Assembly: GCF_030269305.1 (NCBI RefSeq)
Contig: NZ_BSTC01000004.1
Span: 62,001-126,000 of the forward strand
Source of the DNA: Kineosporia sp. NBRC 101731
Lineage (GTDB): Bacteria > Actinomycetota > Actinomycetes > Actinomycetales > Kineosporiaceae
DNA: 64,000 nt
Direction of reading: 5' to 3'
Each line of letters opens with the position of its first letter. The first letter of the stretch is position 1. The position numbers were made by a program, and so were the translations under genes. Under the pieces are notes generated by a model. It had not been told where the DNA came from and made no database searches. It saw nothing but the letters and a program-made list of their open reading frames with translations. This document shows, piece by piece, positions 43,942 through 53,212 of this stretch.

Positions 43942-46634
43942 CAGGGTTTCTCCGCGAGGGTGAAGTGGAAAGTGGCTCCGTGCCCGACGCTGCTGTTGGC
44001 CTGGATGTGTCCTCCGTGTCGTTGGATGATCCGTTGCACGGTGGCCAGGCCGATCCCGGTGCCCTGAAACTCCTGCGGGCTGTGCAGGCGCTGGAACACC
44101 CCGAAAAGCTTCGCGGAAAAGGCCATGTCGAACCCTGCGCCGTTGTCGCGAACGAAGTATCCGGCGCCGTCACGACCGAACTCGATGCGGGCCTGGGGTG
44201 CGTCGCGGGTGAATTTCCAGGCGTTCGTGAGCAGGTTCTCCAGGGCGTTGGCCAGTAACGTGCGGTCCCCGAGCGTGGTGAGCCCGGGTTCGACGAGCAC
44301 GTCCACCCGTCGCAGCGGTGATTCTTCCTGCAGGCGGGCCAGCACAGTGGTGGCGAGGGCGCTCAGGTCGACCGTCGTGGTGGAGATTTCGCTGTGCGTC
44401 ACCTTGGCCAGGCTGAGGAGGCCATCGATGAGCGCGGCCATCTGTTGGGCGGAGGTGCGCACCCGTTGGAGGTAGTCAAGGCCGATCTCGTCGAGGATCG
44501 GAGTGTATTCATCGGTGAGGGCCTGGCTGAACCCGTCGATGGCCCGTAGGGGGGCTCGCAGGTCGTGGGCCACTGAATAACTGAAGGCCTCGAACGCCTT
44601 GCTGGAGGTTTCTGCGGCATCCTTGGCCTCGGCCAGGGCCACCTCAGTTTGTTTGCGGGCGGTGATGTCGCGGACGACTTTGGCCGCGCCGATCAGGGTC
44701 CCGTGCTGGTCGTGGATGGCGGACAGGCTGATCGAGACGTCGATCTCGTGACCGTCAGCACAGCGGCGGACCGCGTCGTGGTGCTCGACTCGTTCGCCGC
44801 GCCGGATCCGGGCCAGCATTTCCTCGGCCTCGCTCGCGTGATCTGCCGGTATCAGGATGGACATCGAGGAACCGAGCACCTGGTCCGCGGTGTAGCCGAA
44901 GATTTCCTGGGCGGCGGGGTTCCAGCTGGTGATCGTTCCATCCAGGGTCGAGCTGAGCATCGCGTCGTCGGAGGAGTCGACGATCGCGGCCAGGCGGAAG
45001 CGCGCCTCCTCGGCCTGGCGGCGTTCGGTCAGGTCACGGATCGAACTGGAGACCCAGAGCCCGCCGTCCGTTTCCAGCGGGCTGAGGCTGATCTCGACCG
45101 GGAACTGGGTACCGTCCTTACGCAGGCCGTAGAGGTCGAGCCCGGAGGCCATCGACCGGGCCGTGGGGTCGAGGAAGTACTCGGCCCGGTGGCCGGGGTG
45201 GGCGGCCCGGAACTGCTCAGGCACCAGTTTTTCGACCTTCTCGCCGAGCAGTTCGTTGCGCGGATATCCGAACAGCCGTTCGGTCTGGGCGTTGATCAGG
45301 ACGATCTGGCCGTCCTGATCGGCGATGACGGTCGCGTCCGGTGCCGATTCCACGAAGCGGCGAAATTCCTCGGCCCGCGCGCGCTCGGCCCAGCGTCCGA
45401 TATGGGCGCTGATCGCCTCCAGCGCCGTCGAGGTGTCGGCGTCGGGTTCGTCCATCTGCGAGGCGAAGAAGACGAGCACACCCGGGCGGTCGCCGGAGCG
45501 CAGCGGTATCCCCAGGACCGCATGGATCCCGGCCTGCAGGGCCAACGGGGCCCGCGCGAAAGGCCCCGGCGCGCGGGCCAGATCACCGAGCCAGATCGGT
45601 GACCCGCTCGACCACACCGCCCCGGGTAGCCCTTGCCCGCGGGTGAAGGCCGGCTCAGCATCACCGGTGGAAGGCGACATCACGCCCGGAGACGGCCAGG
45701 ATGCCACCCGGGCGATCAGGTCACCCCCGACGTCGGACTCCCAGTACTCTCCGCCGGCCCATCCCAGGCTCTGGCAGATCACCTGCAGGATGGCGACCAT
45801 CCCGGTGCCGGCCGAGCCCTCTTCGGATACCACCCGGGCCACCGCCTGCTGAGCGTTCCGCAGTTCTTCAGCGCGCCGCTGCCCGGTGATGTCACGTACC
45901 ACAGCCACCGCGAAAAGCGGTGATCCTGAATCGTCACGCACCAGTGAGGCTCCGACGCTGACCCAGACGGGTTGCCCACCCGGCCGGACGACTTGGCGTT
46001 CCTGGTCCGCGAGCGCGCCCTCGGCGATCAACCGGGTCAGGCTGCTGTTGAGCATGCCCATGTCCGCCGGGGCGTAGAGATCCTGGTACATGCTGCCGCG
46101 AAGTTGATCCTCAGTCCGGTTGACCAGAGCGCACAGGGCCGGGTTGACCTGAAGGATCTGTCCCGGAACCCCGTCCGTGACGCCCACCAGAACTATGCCG
46201 ACCGGGGCCCGTTCGAACGCCGATCGGTACTGCACCTCGTGCTCGCGAAGTTCTCGCGCCACGTCTTTGGACAGGACCGACCATTCCAGCCGGCTCCACG
46301 CGATCGCGATCAGCAACCCACCACCGACGACCTGAGCCACATGCGGCAGCACATCCTGGAGCACCATCTCGCCCGTCGAGGCACTTGCCATGCCCGGCAT
46401 ACCGGTCATTGGCGCCAGATCCGCTCCCGGGCCGACCCCGTGCAACCAGTGGATTCCCATGCCGAGATGAGTCAGGGCGCACCCGGCGAAGAACGCCATG
46501 GCCCCCCACCGCGCCACGCGCAGCAGCCCCGGCTCCATCTGCTCCGCCCGAGCCAACTGTGGAAGCACCCCGAAAGCGATGATCGCGTACATCGCCGCCA
46601 CGATGAACGCCAGCACCGCCGCCAGAAGCTCCAT
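43941..46634 (-). CDS. hybrid-sensor histidine kinase (membrane, PAS-GAF-PAS-PAS)
   Basis: About 897 residues. Three hydrophobic segments near 1-120 with a Met-rich loop (P-M-T-G-M-P-G-M) between the second and third are followed by a PAS, a GAF-like domain (about 250-410), two further PAS/PAC units, a HisKA box (FSYSVAHDLRAPLRAIDGF) and a HATPase domain with N-box (NALENLLTNAWKF), G1 (DNGAGFDM) and G2 (GTGIGLATV). It phosphorylates the co-translated single-domain receiver. The Met-rich exterior loop could bind a metal, which is speculation. A decayed homologue of both genes lies at 25400-26503. Confidence 0.92.
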   Translation of the reverse strand: MELLAAVLAFIVAAMYAIIAFGVLPQLARAEQMEPGLLRVARWGAMAFFAGCALTHLGMGIHWLHGVGPGADLAPMTGMPGMASASTGEMVLQDVLPHVAQVVGGGLLIAIAWSRLEWSVLSKDVARELREHEVQYRSAFERAPVGIVLVGVTDGVPGQILQVNPALCALVNRTEDQLRGSMYQDLYAPADMGMLNSSLTRLIAEGALADQERQVVRPGGQPVWVSVGASLVRDDSGSPLFAVAVVRDITGQRRAEELRNAQQAVARVVSEEGSAGTGMVAILQVICQSLGWAGGEYWESDVGGDLIARVASWPSPGVMSPSTGDAEPAFTRGQGLPGAVWSSGSPIWLGDLARAPGPFARAPLALQAGIHAVLGIPLRSGDRPGVLVFFASQMDEPDADTSTALEAISAHIGRWAERARAEEFRRFVESAPDATVIADQDGQIVLINAQTERLFGYPRNELLGEKVEKLVPEQFRAAHPGHRAEYFLDPTARSMASGLDLYGLRKDGTQFPVEISLSPLETDGGLWVSSSIRDLTERRQAEEARFRLAAIVDSSDDAMLSSTLDGTITSWNPAAQEIFGYTADQVLGSSMSILIPADHASEAEEMLARIRRGERVEHHDAVRRCADGHEIDVSISLSAIHDQHGTLIGAAKVVRDITARKQTEVALAEAKDAAETSSKAFEAFSYSVAHDLRAPLRAIDGFSQALTDEYTPILDEIGLDYLQRVRTSAQQMAALIDGLLSLAKVTHSEISTTTVDLSALATTVLARLQEESPLRRVDVLVEPGLTTLGDRTLLANALENLLTNAWKFTRDAPQARIEFGRDGAGYFVRDNGAGFDMAFSAKLFGVFQRLHSPQEFQGTGIGLATVQRIIQRHGGHIQANSSVGHGATFHFTLAEKP

Positions 46635-46959
46635 GCCCCCCCATCGGCACAACCCCGCACGATCCGTAGTCCGCGATCAGCCGTTGAGCATCCATCACCG
46701 ACCGCATACGTCGAGGCCCGTCCCGTGCGGGTTCCCCTCCCGTGGGCCACGTTGATACGGACCGCGTTGGCGGCCTGCATGGTCCGTTCGCCCGGATGCC
46801 CACGCACGGCGTCCTGGGGTCTGAACGCTGATGTCCTGCACGACCTGCGGGGCATCCCGGTGCAGGGAGATCGGTGGACGACGAACCGCCTGCGCTCACC
46901 GCAGGAGGGTGGGCGCAGGCGGGGGTTCCTCGACCGGGCCGGGCGAGAGGGTAGGACTG
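46635..46959. other. gene-free stretch between kinase start and azoreductase end
   Basis: Upstream leader of the kinase gene and downstream region of the azoreductase gene. I see no gene or clear hairpin; open frames here are compositional. Confidence 0.4.
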
Positions 46960-47592
46960 TCAGCTGGCGGCGAGGGACTTGCCGGCCGCGGTGGCGGCCT
47001 CGTGGGCGTCCTTCTTCAGCTGGGCGCCGATCTCGGCGAACTGGTCCAGGGCGGGGTTGACGCCCACGAGGGTGAATTCGCGCTCCACGACGGTGAGGTT
47101 GGCGCCCCAGACCTCTTTGAGGACGCGGGTCAGGTAGCCGACGCTGTGGTCCCAGCCTTCCTTGGGGGTGCCGGGGGAGTAGTTGCCGCCGCGGGTGACC
47201 AGCAGGACGACGGGCTTGCCCTCCAGGATGCGGTCACCGGGGTTGGCGCCGGCGATGACCAGGTCGATCCAGGTCTTGACGTGCTGGGAGACGCCCCAGT
47301 TGTAGAGGGGGAAGGCCAGGACGACGTGGTCGGCGTTCACCAGCTCGGCGTGCAGCTCCTGGGCCAGGGCCACGGCGGACTTCTGGGCATCGCTGCGGGC
47401 GTCCTCGGGGGTGTAGCCGGCCATGACGGCGGTGGCCCAGGCGTCGGAGGGCAGGGGGTCGGAGCCGAGGTGGCGGGTGGCGACCTGCTCGTCGGGGCGT
47501 TCTGCGGTCCAGGCGGCCAGCACCAGGTCGGCCAGTTCGCTGCTGGCCGAGTTGGGGCCGAGGATGCTCGCGTCGATGCGCAGAAGGGTCAT
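46960..47592 (-). CDS. FMN-dependent NADH-azoreductase
   Basis: A 210-residue flavodoxin-like protein. The FMN phosphate loop is at the N terminus (L-L-R-I-D-A-S-I-L-G-P-N-S-A-S) and the isoalloxazine-binding strand is F-P-L-Y-N-W-G. V-T-R-G-G-N-Y follows at the expected place for AzoR. It reduces quinones and azo compounds by two electrons. A MarR-type gene is divergent, with a perfect double palindrome between, as in the known quinone- or hypochlorite-sensing azoR/marR divergons. ATG 47592. Confidence 0.9.
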   Translation of the reverse strand: MTLLRIDASILGPNSASSELADLVLAAWTAERPDEQVATRHLGSDPLPSDAWATAVMAGYTPEDARSDAQKSAVALAQELHAELVNADHVVLAFPLYNWGVSQHVKTWIDLVIAGANPGDRILEGKPVVLLVTRGGNYSPGTPKEGWDHSVGYLTRVLKEVWGANLTVVEREFTLVGVNPALDQFAEIGAQLKKDAHEAATAAGKSLAAS

Positions 47593-47622
47593 GGAAGGTG
47601 CTCCCAGTGAGATCAGATCGTT

Positions 47623-47680
47623 GGATTGAATGTTCAAGTCCGAGCAGGATGTTGCCACCTATCGGTTGAACATTCAATCC
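47623..47680. promoter_or_regulatory. double operator between azoreductase and marR
   Basis: GGATTGAATGTTCAA (47623-47637) and its exact reverse complement (47666-47680) frame the gap. Each contains a palindromic TTGAA-N2-TTCAA core, and the cores are 40 bp apart, about four helical turns. They cover both promoters, so the MarR protein probably represses both genes. Confidence 0.75.
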
Positions 47681-47694
47681 AGTAGCCTGGGCGT

Positions 47695-48240
47695 GTGAGT
47701 GACGACACCCCCTGGCTGACCCCCGAGCAGACCTACCGGTGGATGCACGTGGTCGCGGCCAGCTCGGCGTTACCCACCGCCATCGAGCACCAGCTCAAGC
47801 GCGACGCAGGCCTGAACTTCTTCGAGTACTCCGTCCTGTCCGGCCTCTCCCAAGCCCCCGAGCGCGCCATGAAAATGTGCGAACTGGCGATGTTCTCCCA
47901 CGGCTCCCCCTCCCGTCTGTCCCACGCCGTCAGCCGGATGGAACGCGCCGGCTGGGTCCAGCGCCGCAGCTGCATGGAAGGCCCCCTGCGCTCGGTCGAG
48001 GCCGTCCTCACCGACGCCGGGTACGACAAGATCGTCGAGGCCGCCCCCGCCCACGTCCGCGAAGCCCGCCGCCTGGTCGTGGACGCCCTCACCGAGCAGG
48101 AGCTCCAGCAACTCCAGCACGCCCTGCGCAAGATCCTGCGCGTCGCATCCCCACCGCTGCTGGACGTCATCGACGCATCGTTCGCGAACGCCCACCCCAC
48201 CGCCGACGCTCACGACACCGAACCCACCGGCCTCTGCTGA
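47695..48240 (+). CDS. MarR family regulator of the azoreductase divergon
   Basis: A 181-residue winged-helix protein with the recognition region G-S-P-S-R-L-S-H-A-V-S-R-M-E-R and wing R-R-S-C-M-E-G-P. Cys residues are present (K-M-C-E-L before the helix and S-C-M-E in the wing), so redox or electrophile sensing by thiols is possible, as in quinone-sensing MarR relatives. The GTG start follows the second operator. Target: itself and the divergent azoreductase. Confidence 0.88.
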   Translation: MSDDTPWLTPEQTYRWMHVVAASSALPTAIEHQLKRDAGLNFFEYSVLSGLSQAPERAMKMCELAMFSHGSPSRLSHAVSRMERAGWVQRRSCMEGPLRSVEAVLTDAGYDKIVEAAPAHVREARRLVVDALTEQELQQLQHALRKILRVASPPLLDVIDASFANAHPTADAHDTEPTGLC

Positions 48241-48297
48241 GCCCTGCTGAGCCCTGCTGAACCCTGCTGGGCCTGCTGGGCCTGCTGGGCCTGGTGG
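48241..48297 (+). repeat. short tandem repeats (GCCCTGCTGA / GCCTGCTGG)
   Basis: Three 10-bp units, then three 9-bp units with one change, directly after the marR stop codon. Slippage-prone; no coding role. Confidence 0.75.
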
Positions 48298-48351
48298 GCC
48301 CTGCTGAACTGCACCCTCTCACCTCCGGCACACGCTCTAGCGTTACCTGAC

Positions 48352-49230
48352 ATGGCTCCCGCCGAGATCACCGCCGACCTGATCCGCGACCTCCTGCGCG
48401 AGCAACACCCCGACCTGGCCGCTCGTCCCATCGAGCTGGGGGCCCGGGGCTGGGACAACCAGCTGTGGTGCCTGGGCGAGGATCTGGCCATCCGCCTGCC
48501 CTGGGCCACCGATGCGGCCGGCGAGCTCCTGCGCAAGGAACACACCTGGGTCCCCACCCTGGCCGGGCACCTCCCTCTGCCCGTCCCTGTTTCCCAGCGC
48601 CTGGGTGAGCCCTCCGGGCGGTTTCCCCGTGCCTGGATCGTCACCACCTGGGTGCCCGGTGAACCCGCCGACCGCGCCCCTCTCACCCGCGCCCGCCCCG
48701 CAGCAGAAGCTCTGGCCACCTTCCTGGGCGCCCTGCACCGGCCCGCACCCGCGCACGCCCCCACCGGCCGCGAGCGCGCAGGAGCACTCAGCGATACACC
48801 GAGGGCTTCACCCACCACCTCACCGTCGCTACCGACCTGGGCCTGATCGGTGACCCCGACGCGCTGCGCGCCCTCTGGGACGACGCGCTCGCCGCCCCCC
48901 CTCTGGAACGGCCCACCCGTATGGGTGCACGGCGACGTGCACCCGGCCAACGTCCTGACCGGCGAGGGAACCCTCACCGGCGTCATCGACTTCGGTGACC
49001 TCTTCGCCGGTGTCCCAGCCGTCGATCTCTCCGCCGCCTGGATCCTCCTACCCGACGACCCCGACGACCCCGACCAGCCCATCAACCACTTCCACCGCAG
49101 CTACCGCCCCACCTACCAACCGGCCCTGGACACTGCGATCTGGCGCCGCGCTCGCGGTTTCGCCCTGACGCGCGCTCTGGCCTATCTTCTGAAGGCCGGT
49201 CCTGGGCTCAGAGGACTCGTAGATGCCCAG
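48352..49230 (+). pseudogene. APH-family phosphotransferase, twice frameshifted
   Basis: The N-terminal half (residues G-W-D-N-Q-L-W, then W-V-P-G-E-P) runs in one frame to about 48780. The next 110 bases make sense only in another frame (Q-R-Y-T-E-G-F-T-H-H-L). From the C7 run at about 48893-48899 the first frame resumes with the catalytic loop W-V-H-G-D-V-H-P-A-N-V-L and I-D-F-G-D. The C terminus is then cut off where it meets the convergent gene at 49208. One shift lies at a homopolymer, so a sequencing error is possible there, but the other and the short tail argue for decay. Confidence 0.75.
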
Positions 49231-49861
49231 CAGGTAACCCTTGCAGCCAGACGTCCGCCTCTTCCAGCGCTGCCCCCAACACCTCTACGGGGCTGCTCCC
49301 CTCCCACTCACTTGCCGGGTACTGCGTACCCGGCACCGGGATGGCGACTGTCCAGCGCCACAGCCCGCACTCTCCGGTGGGGGTGTACCCGACGCTCAGC
49401 TCCATGCCGGCGTCCTCGTCAGGCAGGTGGCAGCACAGACGCGCCACGTCCGCCAGCAACTGTGACCACCCGCGCCACAACCGAGCGGCTTGGTGGACGA
49501 GGTCCTCCACCTCGCTCGGCACCGTGACCTCTGCGACGGTGGAGATGGACGTGACCAGCTCTTCGACCACCGCCGCGGGATGACCCGCCAGCTCGTAGGT
49601 GTCCTGACCGCAGGGGCCAAGACCGAAGTTCACCTCCCAGGACAGGTCAACTCCTTCGTCCTGGCCCAGAGGACTGTGGGGCACATACGCCACGACGAAG
49701 CCGCAGCCCTCCGAGGATCGGGCGATCAGCGAGGCCATCGCGGCCTCGAGGGCTTGCTCTACGTCCGACCAGGGACGGGGATCACCCCACCCCTTGACGT
49801 TCGAGGGAACTTCGAGATCCTCTCGGCACGCCACCCATACAGCATGACCTTGATCTGCCAT
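49208..49861 (-). CDS. hypothetical protein (about 217 aa)
   Basis: A cytoplasmic-looking protein with no recognised domain: W-V-A-C-R-E-D-L-E near the start, W-R-G-W-S-Q-L-L mid-way and G-L-W-R-W-T-V towards the end. Codon use is gene-like. The Met at 49861 seems the better start; 49897 is possible. Its 3' end meets the broken kinase gene tail to tail. Confidence 0.6.
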   Translation of the reverse strand: MADQGHAVWVACREDLEVPSNVKGWGDPRPWSDVEQALEAAMASLIARSSEGCGFVVAYVPHSPLGQDEGVDLSWEVNFGLGPCGQDTYELAGHPAAVVEELVTSISTVAEVTVPSEVEDLVHQAARLWRGWSQLLADVARLCCHLPDEDAGMELSVGYTPTGECGLWRWTVAIPVPGTQYPASEWEGSSPVEVLGAALEEADVWLQGLPAGHLRVL

Positions 49862-50154
49862 CCCTACGAACAGACGCGATGTGCAACGAATCAGCACATG
49901 GGAAATCTCAAACGGTGTACAACGCTCCGCCCATCACCAGACAATCGATCCAGCGGCACGACAACCAGGCACAACAACTAGGCACACCAACGCCCCACCA
50001 CCGGTTTTCGCACCCCACCGGCACCACCGGGCCACCGTCCGCAGCTACCCGCAGACCGTGCTGTCGACATTGGCCCCGTCACCCACTGCCGCCGACCGAT
50101 GCCAGCAACCTACGATGACCAGGGATCACCTAGACGACGGGTGGTGGGGGACAA

Positions 50155-51069
50155 GTGCCGAACACGCGAACCAGTGCTCGCCTGCGCATCCTCGTGGTCC
50201 AGCACGACCCCCACGTCGCGCGATCCCTCTCCCAGGCACTACGCGGCCACGGCTTCCAGACCCTGCACGCCGCCACCGCCACCGAAGCCGCAGCGTTGAC
50301 CGGGGGAGCAGACCTCCTGCTGCTCGACCTCGGCCTGCCCGCACCACCCAGCATCACCAGCACGGTCAGCACTGCCAGCACTGCCAGCACTGCCAGCACG
50401 GCCAGCCCTGCCGGCACCATGACGGGCGACACCTCCACCCACGCATCGGACAAGACGTCCGCCGGTCATGGCGCTCGCTGGCTGCTCGAACACCTGCGCC
50501 AGTCCCACCCGCACTCCAGCGCCACCCGGATGCCGGTCATCGCCCTGACCACCCACCGTCCCCGGTCCCCGGACCCGGACCTCGACCCTCACATCGACGA
50601 CTACGTGACCCGGCCCTGCAGCCTGGCGGTGCTCCTGGCCCGCATCGACGCCGTGATCCGCCGCGCGCTACCGCACCGCCTGCCACCGGCCCCGGTCGTC
50701 GACTTCGGCATCCACATCGACCCCGACACCCGCCAGATCCACGGCCCGGCCGGCACCGTCACCCTGACCGCCAAGGAATGCGACCTCCTCACCGCCCTCA
50801 TGCGCCGCCAGGGCGCCGTGGTCACCCGCCAGAACCTGATGGAAGAAGTCTGGGACGTCACCTGGGTCGGCGCCTCCCGCACCCTGGACGTCCACATCGC
50901 CACCCTGCGCGGAAAACTGGGCGCCAGCAGCGGAACCACCGACACCAGCACCCGCATCGACACCCTGCGCGGCACCGGATACCGACTCGTCCCGGCGGAA
51001 GCACCCACCCTCATCGCCGCCGCCACCCACGCCCGAACCCACGAGCCCTTCGCGCCCACCCACGAATAG
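50155..51069 (+). CDS. OmpR-type response regulator with degenerate, repeat-bearing receiver
   Basis: A 304-residue protein with a receiver domain and a clear winged helix at the C terminus (L-T-A-K-E-C-D-L-L-T-A-L, R-T-L-D-V-H-I, R-G-T-G-Y-R-L). The receiver keeps Asp in L-L-L-L-D-L-G-L-P, but the acidic pocket is V-Q-H-D and the conserved Lys is Arg (Y-V-T-R-P). A Ser/Thr/Ala-rich insert of about 35 residues encoded by 9-bp repeats follows the phospho-Asp loop. No kinase is adjacent. It may work without phosphorylation. GTG 50155 after GGTGGGGG. Confidence 0.82.
   Translation: MPNTRTSARLRILVVQHDPHVARSLSQALRGHGFQTLHAATATEAAALTGGADLLLLDLGLPAPPSITSTVSTASTASTASTASPAGTMTGDTSTHASDKTSAGHGARWLLEHLRQSHPHSSATRMPVIALTTHRPRSPDPDLDPHIDDYVTRPCSLAVLLARIDAVIRRALPHRLPPAPVVDFGIHIDPDTRQIHGPAGTVTLTAKECDLLTALMRRQGAVVTRQNLMEEVWDVTWVGASRTLDVHIATLRGKLGASSGTTDTSTRIDTLRGTGYRLVPAEAPTLIAAATHARTHEPFAPTHE
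50362..50406 (+). repeat. 9-bp in-frame tandem repeat (ACTGCCAGC)
   Basis: Five units, the middle three identical, inside the receiver domain of the response regulator. They encode a Thr-Ala-Ser run and can change length without a frameshift. Confidence 0.85.
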
Positions 51070-51165
51070 ACGACCCCGCACCCGCATCGCCGACGTCCCA
51101 CTACGGCGTCACCAAAGCGGCCCTCAACACCAGAGACGGCCCACACCTGCCGGCAGAGCGGAACA

Positions 51166-52203
51166 TCACGACCGCACGAGCCGCTGGGCGATCAAACTGC
51201 GGGCGGTATCGACGATCGATTCCTCGGCGGGACGCGGCTCGAAGCCCAGCACCCGCCGGGCCTTGGCGTTGGAGGCCTGCCGCGCGTGGCCGAGGTTGGG
51301 AACGACCGGCCGGAACTCGGCCGAGAAAAGGGCACCGAACCTGACCACGAAGTCCGGGATGGAGCGCGTCAGCAGGTGCGGGGCAGCATCACCCAGACGC
51401 TCACGCAGGATCTCTCCGACCTGCTTCATCGAGATCGCCGGATCGCCCGAGACCAGGAACCGCTCGCCCGCAGCACCCTCGGCATCCAGGGCCGCCACGT
51501 GGGCCGCGGCGACGTCACGGACGTCCACGATCGGGAAGAACAGGTTCAGGTAGCCCGGCAGGGCACCGTCCAGAATGCGCTGGACCAGCCCGTTCGACCC
51601 GGAAATCTGCGGCCCCATCACCGGACCCATGACCGCCGTGGGCAGAATCGTGGTGAGCTCCAGCGCGCCTGCCTGCGCCGCCACGAAATCCCAGGCAGCC
51701 CGCTCCGCCAGCGTCTTGCTCTTGCCGTAGGCGTCCATGCCCGGGCCGTCCACGACGCCCCAGTCCGCCTCGGTGAACGTGCGGCCCCGGTCGTGCGGGT
51801 GCCCCCAGGCGACCGAGTGGAACGACGACGTGAGAACCAGCCGCCGCACACCGGCGTCACGAGCAGCGCGCAGAACCCGCAAGGTGCCATCACGCGCCGG
51901 CAGGATGACGTCGTTCTCGTCCTTGACCCCACCCGGAGCGACCGGCGAGGCGATGTGCAGAACGACGTCGCAACCGGCGACCGCCTCGGGCCACCCCGCA
52001 TCGCTCAACAGGTCCGCGGCCACGAAACTCAGATCGGCGCCGTCGGACACGCCGGCCGCGGCCAGCACCGAGCGGACCACGGCCTCGCGCTCCAGCGAAC
52101 GGACGGTGGTGCGGACGGAATAACCCCGCCCAAGCAGCTGCAAGATGCAGTGCCCGGCGATAAAACCCGACCCGCCGGTGACAAGGACACGCTGTGCGCT
52201 CAT
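51166..52203 (-). CDS. NAD(P)-dependent epimerase/reductase (dihydroflavonol-reductase-like SDR)
   Basis: A 345-residue extended SDR: V-T-G-G-S-G-F-I-A at the N terminus, L-T-S-S-F-H-S-V-A-W-G strand, catalytic Y-G-K-S-K near residue 160. It resembles the plant-type dihydroflavonol 4-reductase group, which reduces aldehydes and ketones. Substrate unknown. An XRE-type regulator is divergent and probably controls it. Confidence 0.87.
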   Translation of the reverse strand: MSAQRVLVTGGSGFIAGHCILQLLGRGYSVRTTVRSLEREAVVRSVLAAAGVSDGADLSFVAADLLSDAGWPEAVAGCDVVLHIASPVAPGGVKDENDVILPARDGTLRVLRAARDAGVRRLVLTSSFHSVAWGHPHDRGRTFTEADWGVVDGPGMDAYGKSKTLAERAAWDFVAAQAGALELTTILPTAVMGPVMGPQISGSNGLVQRILDGALPGYLNLFFPIVDVRDVAAAHVAALDAEGAAGERFLVSGDPAISMKQVGEILRERLGDAAPHLLTRSIPDFVVRFGALFSAEFRPVVPNLGHARQASNAKARRVLGFEPRPAEESIVDTARSLIAQRLVRS

Positions 52204-52324
52204 GGTGGAACCTCTCTCTCAGTCACCCGAGCCTCGCCACCCGGCCCACCGTTAGGCAGTCGTGCGGTTTTCGTAGGACTACCGGGGCCACGACAACACC
52301 CAGGCAGTACCGCACACTGCAGGA

Positions 52325-53170
52325 ATGCCATCGTGGGAGTTCGGGCGCATGCTGCGCCGCTGGCGCGATCGCGTCGCGCCCGAGGCGGTAGGGCTACCGG
52401 CAGGAGGCCGCCGCCGCGCGAGCGGCCTGCGCCGCGAAGAACTCGCCGCGCTCGCCGGCATCTCACCCGACTACCTCACGCGGCTCGAGCAGGGGCGGGC
52501 GACATCCCCCTCCGTCCAGGTCGTCGAGGCCCTTGCCCGCGGCCTGCGTCTCACCGACCCCGAACGCGGCCTGCTCTACCGCGAGGCCGGTCACGTCGCT
52601 CCCGGACCCGACCTCGTGCCCTCACGCATCCCGCCGAGCGTCCAACGTCTCCTCGACCGTCTCGAGAACGTCCCACTCGTCGTCTACGACGCCACCTGGA
52701 ACCTCCTACTCGCCAACACCCCGTACGACGCCCTCATGGGCGAGACCGGACACTGGCACGGCCTCGAACGCAACGCGATCTGGCGCAACCTCGTGGGCCC
52801 GGCCGGACGGGTCCTGACCACGCCCGACGAACGCGCCGAGCACCAGGTGCGACTCATCGCCGACCTACGACAGACCGTGTCGCGGTATCCGGCCGACCGC
52901 TCGGCCGCACGACTCGTCACCGAACTCACAGCCCAGAGCCCACGCTTCGCCGAACTCTGGAAAACAGGCAACGCCGACCCCGGCCGCGACCCCGCCCGCC
53001 ACAAGGTCATCGATCACCCCACGGTGGGCAGGATCACGCTCGACTGCGACACACTCCTCGTCGCCGGCGATGACCTGCGACTCATGACCTACACCGCAGC
53101 ACCCGGCACCGCAGACGCCGAACGCCTCGCCCTGGCACTCGTCCTCGGCACACAAACCCTCGTCGACTGA
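52325..53170 (+). CDS. XRE family regulator with MmyB-like ligand domain
   Basis: A 281-residue protein: helix-turn-helix at about 35-85 (L-R-R-E-E-L-A-A-L-A-G-I-S ... L-E-Q-G-R), then a PAS-like MmyB domain (V-V-Y-D-A-T-W-N-L-L-L-A-N) that in relatives binds fatty-acid-like ligands. The last helix ends in L-G-T-Q-T-L. It is divergent from the SDR gene by 121 bases; in this family such pairs are commonly regulator and target. Confidence 0.88.
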   Translation: MPSWEFGRMLRRWRDRVAPEAVGLPAGGRRRASGLRREELAALAGISPDYLTRLEQGRATSPSVQVVEALARGLRLTDPERGLLYREAGHVAPGPDLVPSRIPPSVQRLLDRLENVPLVVYDATWNLLLANTPYDALMGETGHWHGLERNAIWRNLVGPAGRVLTTPDERAEHQVRLIADLRQTVSRYPADRSAARLVTELTAQSPRFAELWKTGNADPGRDPARHKVIDHPTVGRITLDCDTLLVAGDDLRLMTYTAAPGTADAERLALALVLGTQTLVD

Positions 53171-53212
53171 AAGACACCCACGACAACACCCACCCATCCA
53201 CCAGCCGGCCCA

